Positions 4,586-6,458 of a stretch of DNA of 6,458 bases are shown here, one piece after another; within the stretch, counting starts at the first letter, position 1; the number at the start of each line of letters is the position of its first letter. Both the position numbers and the translations under genes were made by a program. The notes below the pieces were generated by a model. The model saw only the letters and a list, made by a program, of their open reading frames with translations. It was not told the DNA's origin and did no database searches. The stretch comes from Pseudomonadota bacterium (GTDB lineage Bacteria; Pseudomonadota; Gammaproteobacteria; Xanthomonadales; Xanthomonadaceae): the NCBI GenBank assembly GCA_023439425.1, contig JAEXNZ010000540.1:1-6458 (forward strand), in the 5' to 3' direction.

Positions 4586-5332
4586 TCAGTGCACGTCTTT
4601 CCAGTATTCCTTCTTCAGCAGATACAACAGGAAGGTCAGGAAGGCCAGGAACAGAATCACCCAGACGCCCAGCTGCTGGCGCTTGAGCGCGGCCGGTTCA
4701 CCGGCGTACTCGAGGAAATTGGTGATGTCCCGAACCGCCTGGTCATACTGGCCAGCGTCCACATTGCCCGGCTGCACAATGTTCAGCCCGGTCACCGGCG
4801 GATCGGCCCCGGGTGACTCGGGCTTGCCGTGCACCGCGTGCTGCAGACCCTGCATTTCCCACAGCGGGTTGGGCATGGACGCATTCGGGAACAGCGCGTT
4901 GTTCCAGCCCAGCGGCCGGCTGGGATCCAGATAGAACGACTTGAGGTAGGTGTAGACCCAGTCACTGCCGCGCACCCGCGAAATCAGGGTGAGATCAGGC
5001 GGCATCTTGCCGAACCACTTCTCGGCCTCGGCCTTGGGCAGGGTGACACCCACGGTTTCGCCGATGGCCGCGCCGGTGAAGTTGAGGTTGTTCATCACCT
5101 CTTCTTCGGACAGGCCCAGGTCCTTGGCCATGCGCGAATAGCGCAGGTATTTCAGTGCGTGGCAGCCGGAGCAGTAGTTCATGTACAGCTGCGCGCCGCG
5201 CTGCAGCGACGCCCGGTCGCCCAGGTCATTGCCGGCCTGCAGCGTCTTGCCGCCCTCGGCGGCACCGGCCACGGTGCCGGCCAGCATCAGCATGGCCGCG
5301 CAGGCCAGCCGCACAATCCAATGGTCAGTCAT
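4586..5332 (-). CDS. petC: PetC, cytochrome c1 subunit of the ubiquinol-cytochrome c reductase (bc1 complex)
   Basis: Cytochrome c1 takes the electron from the Rieske cluster and passes it to soluble or membrane cytochrome c on the periplasmic side. The 248 residues comprise a signal peptide (1 to about 24, cleavage near AGA-AE), the haem attachment site CSGCH (54-58) with His58 as axial ligand, PPDLTLISRVRG (111-122), SMPNPLW (152-158) with Met153 as the likely sixth ligand, the conserved ITNFLEYAGEP (203-213), and a C-terminal membrane anchor (about 221-240) ending in a basic/acidic tail. The length is typical of proteobacterial PetC; this is a separate gene, not a fused petBC. The ATG lies inside the end of petB (8-base overlap), with GGGTGA (5344-5339) six bases upstream, so translation is probably coupled. 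Confidence 0.98.
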   Translation of the reverse strand: MTDHWIVRLACAAMLMLAGTVAGAAEGGKTLQAGNDLGDRASLQRGAQLYMNYCSGCHALKYLRYSRMAKDLGLSEEEVMNNLNFTGAAIGETVGVTLPKAEAEKWFGKMPPDLTLISRVRGSDWVYTYLKSFYLDPSRPLGWNNALFPNASMPNPLWEMQGLQHAVHGKPESPGADPPVTGLNIVQPGNVDAGQYDQAVRDITNFLEYAGEPAALKRQQLGVWVILFLAFLTFLLYLLKKEYWKDVH

Positions 5333-6458
5333 GCATGGTCACCCGGTCCGGTACCGGTTTGGTCCTGTCCAGCTTGGTCCATATCGGCATGGTGATGAAG
5401 AAGGCGAAATAGAGGAAGGTCAGCACGCGGCCGATGTAGGTCTCGTGCACATCGGTACCCGGGCCGGAACCGATCACGCCCAGCCAGATGAAGCACACCG
5501 CCAGCACACCCAGCATGACCTTGGAAATCCAGCCGCGATAGCGCTCCGACTTGACCTTGGCCTTGTCCAGCCAGGGCACCAGGAACAGGATCGCGATGGC
5601 CGAGAACATCACCAGCACGCCGCCCAGCTTGTTCGGCACCACCCGCAACATCGCGTAATACGGCGTGTAGTACCACACCGGTTTGATGTGCTCCGGGGTC
5701 ACCAGGCGGTTGGCCTCGGTGAAGTTGTCGTGCTCCAGGAACAGCCCACCGAAGCCCGGCGCGAAGAAGATGATGAAGGCGGCAATGACCAGCAGGAAAC
5801 CGGCCCCCACTGCATCCTTGAGCGTGTAATACGGATGGAACGGAATGCCATCGGCCGGTGCCGTGGCGGACCAGCGGTTGCCCTTCGGCCCCTTCTTGAT
5901 CTCCACCCCGTCGGGGTTGTTGGACCCCACCTCGTGCAATGCGCCGATATGCAGCACCACCAGCAGCAGCAGCACCAGCGGCAGCGCGATCACATGAAGG
6001 GCGAAGAAGCGGTTGACGGTGGCATCACTGGGCAGGTAATCGCCCATGATCCATTCGGTCAGACCATTGCCGATCACCGGAATGGCCCCGAACAGCGAGA
6101 TGATCACCTTCGCGCCCCAGAACGACATCTGGCCCCAGGGCAGCACGTAGCCCATGAAGGCTTCCGCCATCAGCACCAGGTAGATCAGCATGCCCAGGAT
6201 CCAGACCAGCTCGCGCGGCTTCTTGTAGCTGCCGTACAGCAACCCGCGGAACATGTGCAGGTAGACCACGATGAAGAACAGCGAGGCCCCGGTGGAGTGC
6301 ATGTAGCGGATCAGCCAGCCCCAGTCGACGTCACGCATGATCGTCAGTTCCACCGAGGTGAAGGCCTCGGCGGCACTGGTCTTGTAGTGCATGGTGAGGA
6401 AGATGCCGGTCAATATCTGGTTGACCAGGATCAGCAGCGCCAGCGAACCGAAGTAGTA
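5325..6458 (-). CDS. petB: PetB, cytochrome b of the bc1 complex (partial, N-terminus off the right edge)
   Basis: Cytochrome b carries haems bL and bH and the Qo and Qi sites of the inner-membrane bc1 complex. The frame is open to the window edge; 377 residues are present, beginning YYFGSLALLILVNQILTG, so roughly 30-45 N-terminal residues are missing from a protein of about 420. Helix B has the ligand pair in RYMHSTGAS...YLHMFRG (13 residues between the His). Helix D has HVIALPLV...VVLHIGALHE (His codons 5994-5996 and 5949-5951, 14 residues between). NNPDG follows. The Qo-site PEWY motif reads PVWY (5681-5670). About eight hydrophobic segments are visible. An internal TTG near 6413 is not the start, since family sequence continues upstream. 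petA is expected just upstream. Confidence 0.98.
   Translation of the reverse strand, partial: YYFGSLALLILVNQILTGIFLTMHYKTSAAEAFTSVELTIMRDVDWGWLIRYMHSTGASLFFIVVYLHMFRGLLYGSYKKPRELVWILGMLIYLVLMAEAFMGYVLPWGQMSFWGAKVIISLFGAIPVIGNGLTEWIMGDYLPSDATVNRFFALHVIALPLVLLLLVVLHIGALHEVGSNNPDGVEIKKGPKGNRWSATAPADGIPFHPYYTLKDAVGAGFLLVIAAFIIFFAPGFGGLFLEHDNFTEANRLVTPEHIKPVWYYTPYYAMLRVVPNKLGGVLVMFSAIAILFLVPWLDKAKVKSERYRGWISKVMLGVLAVCFIWLGVIGSGPGTDVHETYIGRVLTFLYFAFFITMPIWTKLDRTKPVPDRVTMHD

Noticed and set aside
3874..4686. Long plus-strand open frame opposite sspA and the end of petC
   Set aside because: It covers two genes of certain identity on the other strand and their spacer, and shows only low-complexity His/Arg/Gln-rich sequence.
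4829..5395. Plus-strand open frame opposite petC
   Set aside because: Antisense to a complete cytochrome c1 with all ligands; no family resemblance of its own.
6411..6413. TTG as the start of cytochrome b
   Set aside because: Cytochrome b family sequence (YYFGSLALL...NQILTG) continues upstream in frame to the edge, so the true start is outside the window.
1..6458. Defence system, prophage, insertion sequence, CRISPR array or other novel system
   Set aside because: All coding sequence is accounted for by conserved housekeeping or DUF genes, and no transposase, integrase, toxin-antitoxin pair or regularly spaced repeat array is seen.

Overview
The window is G+C-rich, densely coded bacterial chromosome. 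The gene order, the protein sequences and the GTAG-headed palindromes between genes (resembling the SMAG/REP repeats of Stenotrophomonas maltophilia) point to a gammaproteobacterium of the Xanthomonadaceae (Lysobacteraceae), most likely Stenotrophomonas or a close relative. This placement rests on recognition, not on a search.

Layout. (1) The 5' edge carries the N-terminal two thirds of purE on the minus strand (1-332). (2) Divergent from it is a two-gene plus-strand unit: a small Trm112-like protein without cysteines (392-661), overlapping by 4 bases nadC, quinolinate phosphoribosyltransferase (658-1515). (3) A 211-base gap packed with palindromes, including GTAG-headed REP-like units, separates nadC from a secreted DUF2272 protein (1727-2770). 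That gene's stop codon lies inside the head of a second REP, which forms an inverted pair (2767-2834). (4) A small membrane-anchored DUF3301 protein (2904-3260) follows and ends at a strong bidirectional terminator (3263-3290). (5) The rest lies on the minus strand and reads right to left as petB (cytochrome b, cut by the window edge), petC (cytochrome c1), sspA and sspB. petA (Rieske protein) is expected just beyond the right edge.

How the genes work together. petB and petC encode two of the three redox subunits of the cytochrome bc1 complex, which oxidises quinol and reduces cytochrome c at the inner membrane. SspA binds RNA polymerase in stationary phase and stress, and SspB is the adaptor that hands ssrA-tagged and other substrates to ClpXP. 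The pet-sspA-sspB order is a known arrangement in beta- and gammaproteobacteria. PurE and NadC serve purine and NAD biosynthesis. The two DUF proteins have no assigned role.

Most of the window is ordinary housekeeping sequence and I see no mobile element, CRISPR array, RNA gene or defence system. The points most worth a second look are the REP pair whose two units differ only by a compensatory base-pair change, the DUF2272 protein with an NlpC/P60-like motif order but Ser where the catalytic Cys would be, the cysteine-free Trm112 homologue, the structured leader of sspB, and the PVWY variant of the cytochrome b PEWY motif.
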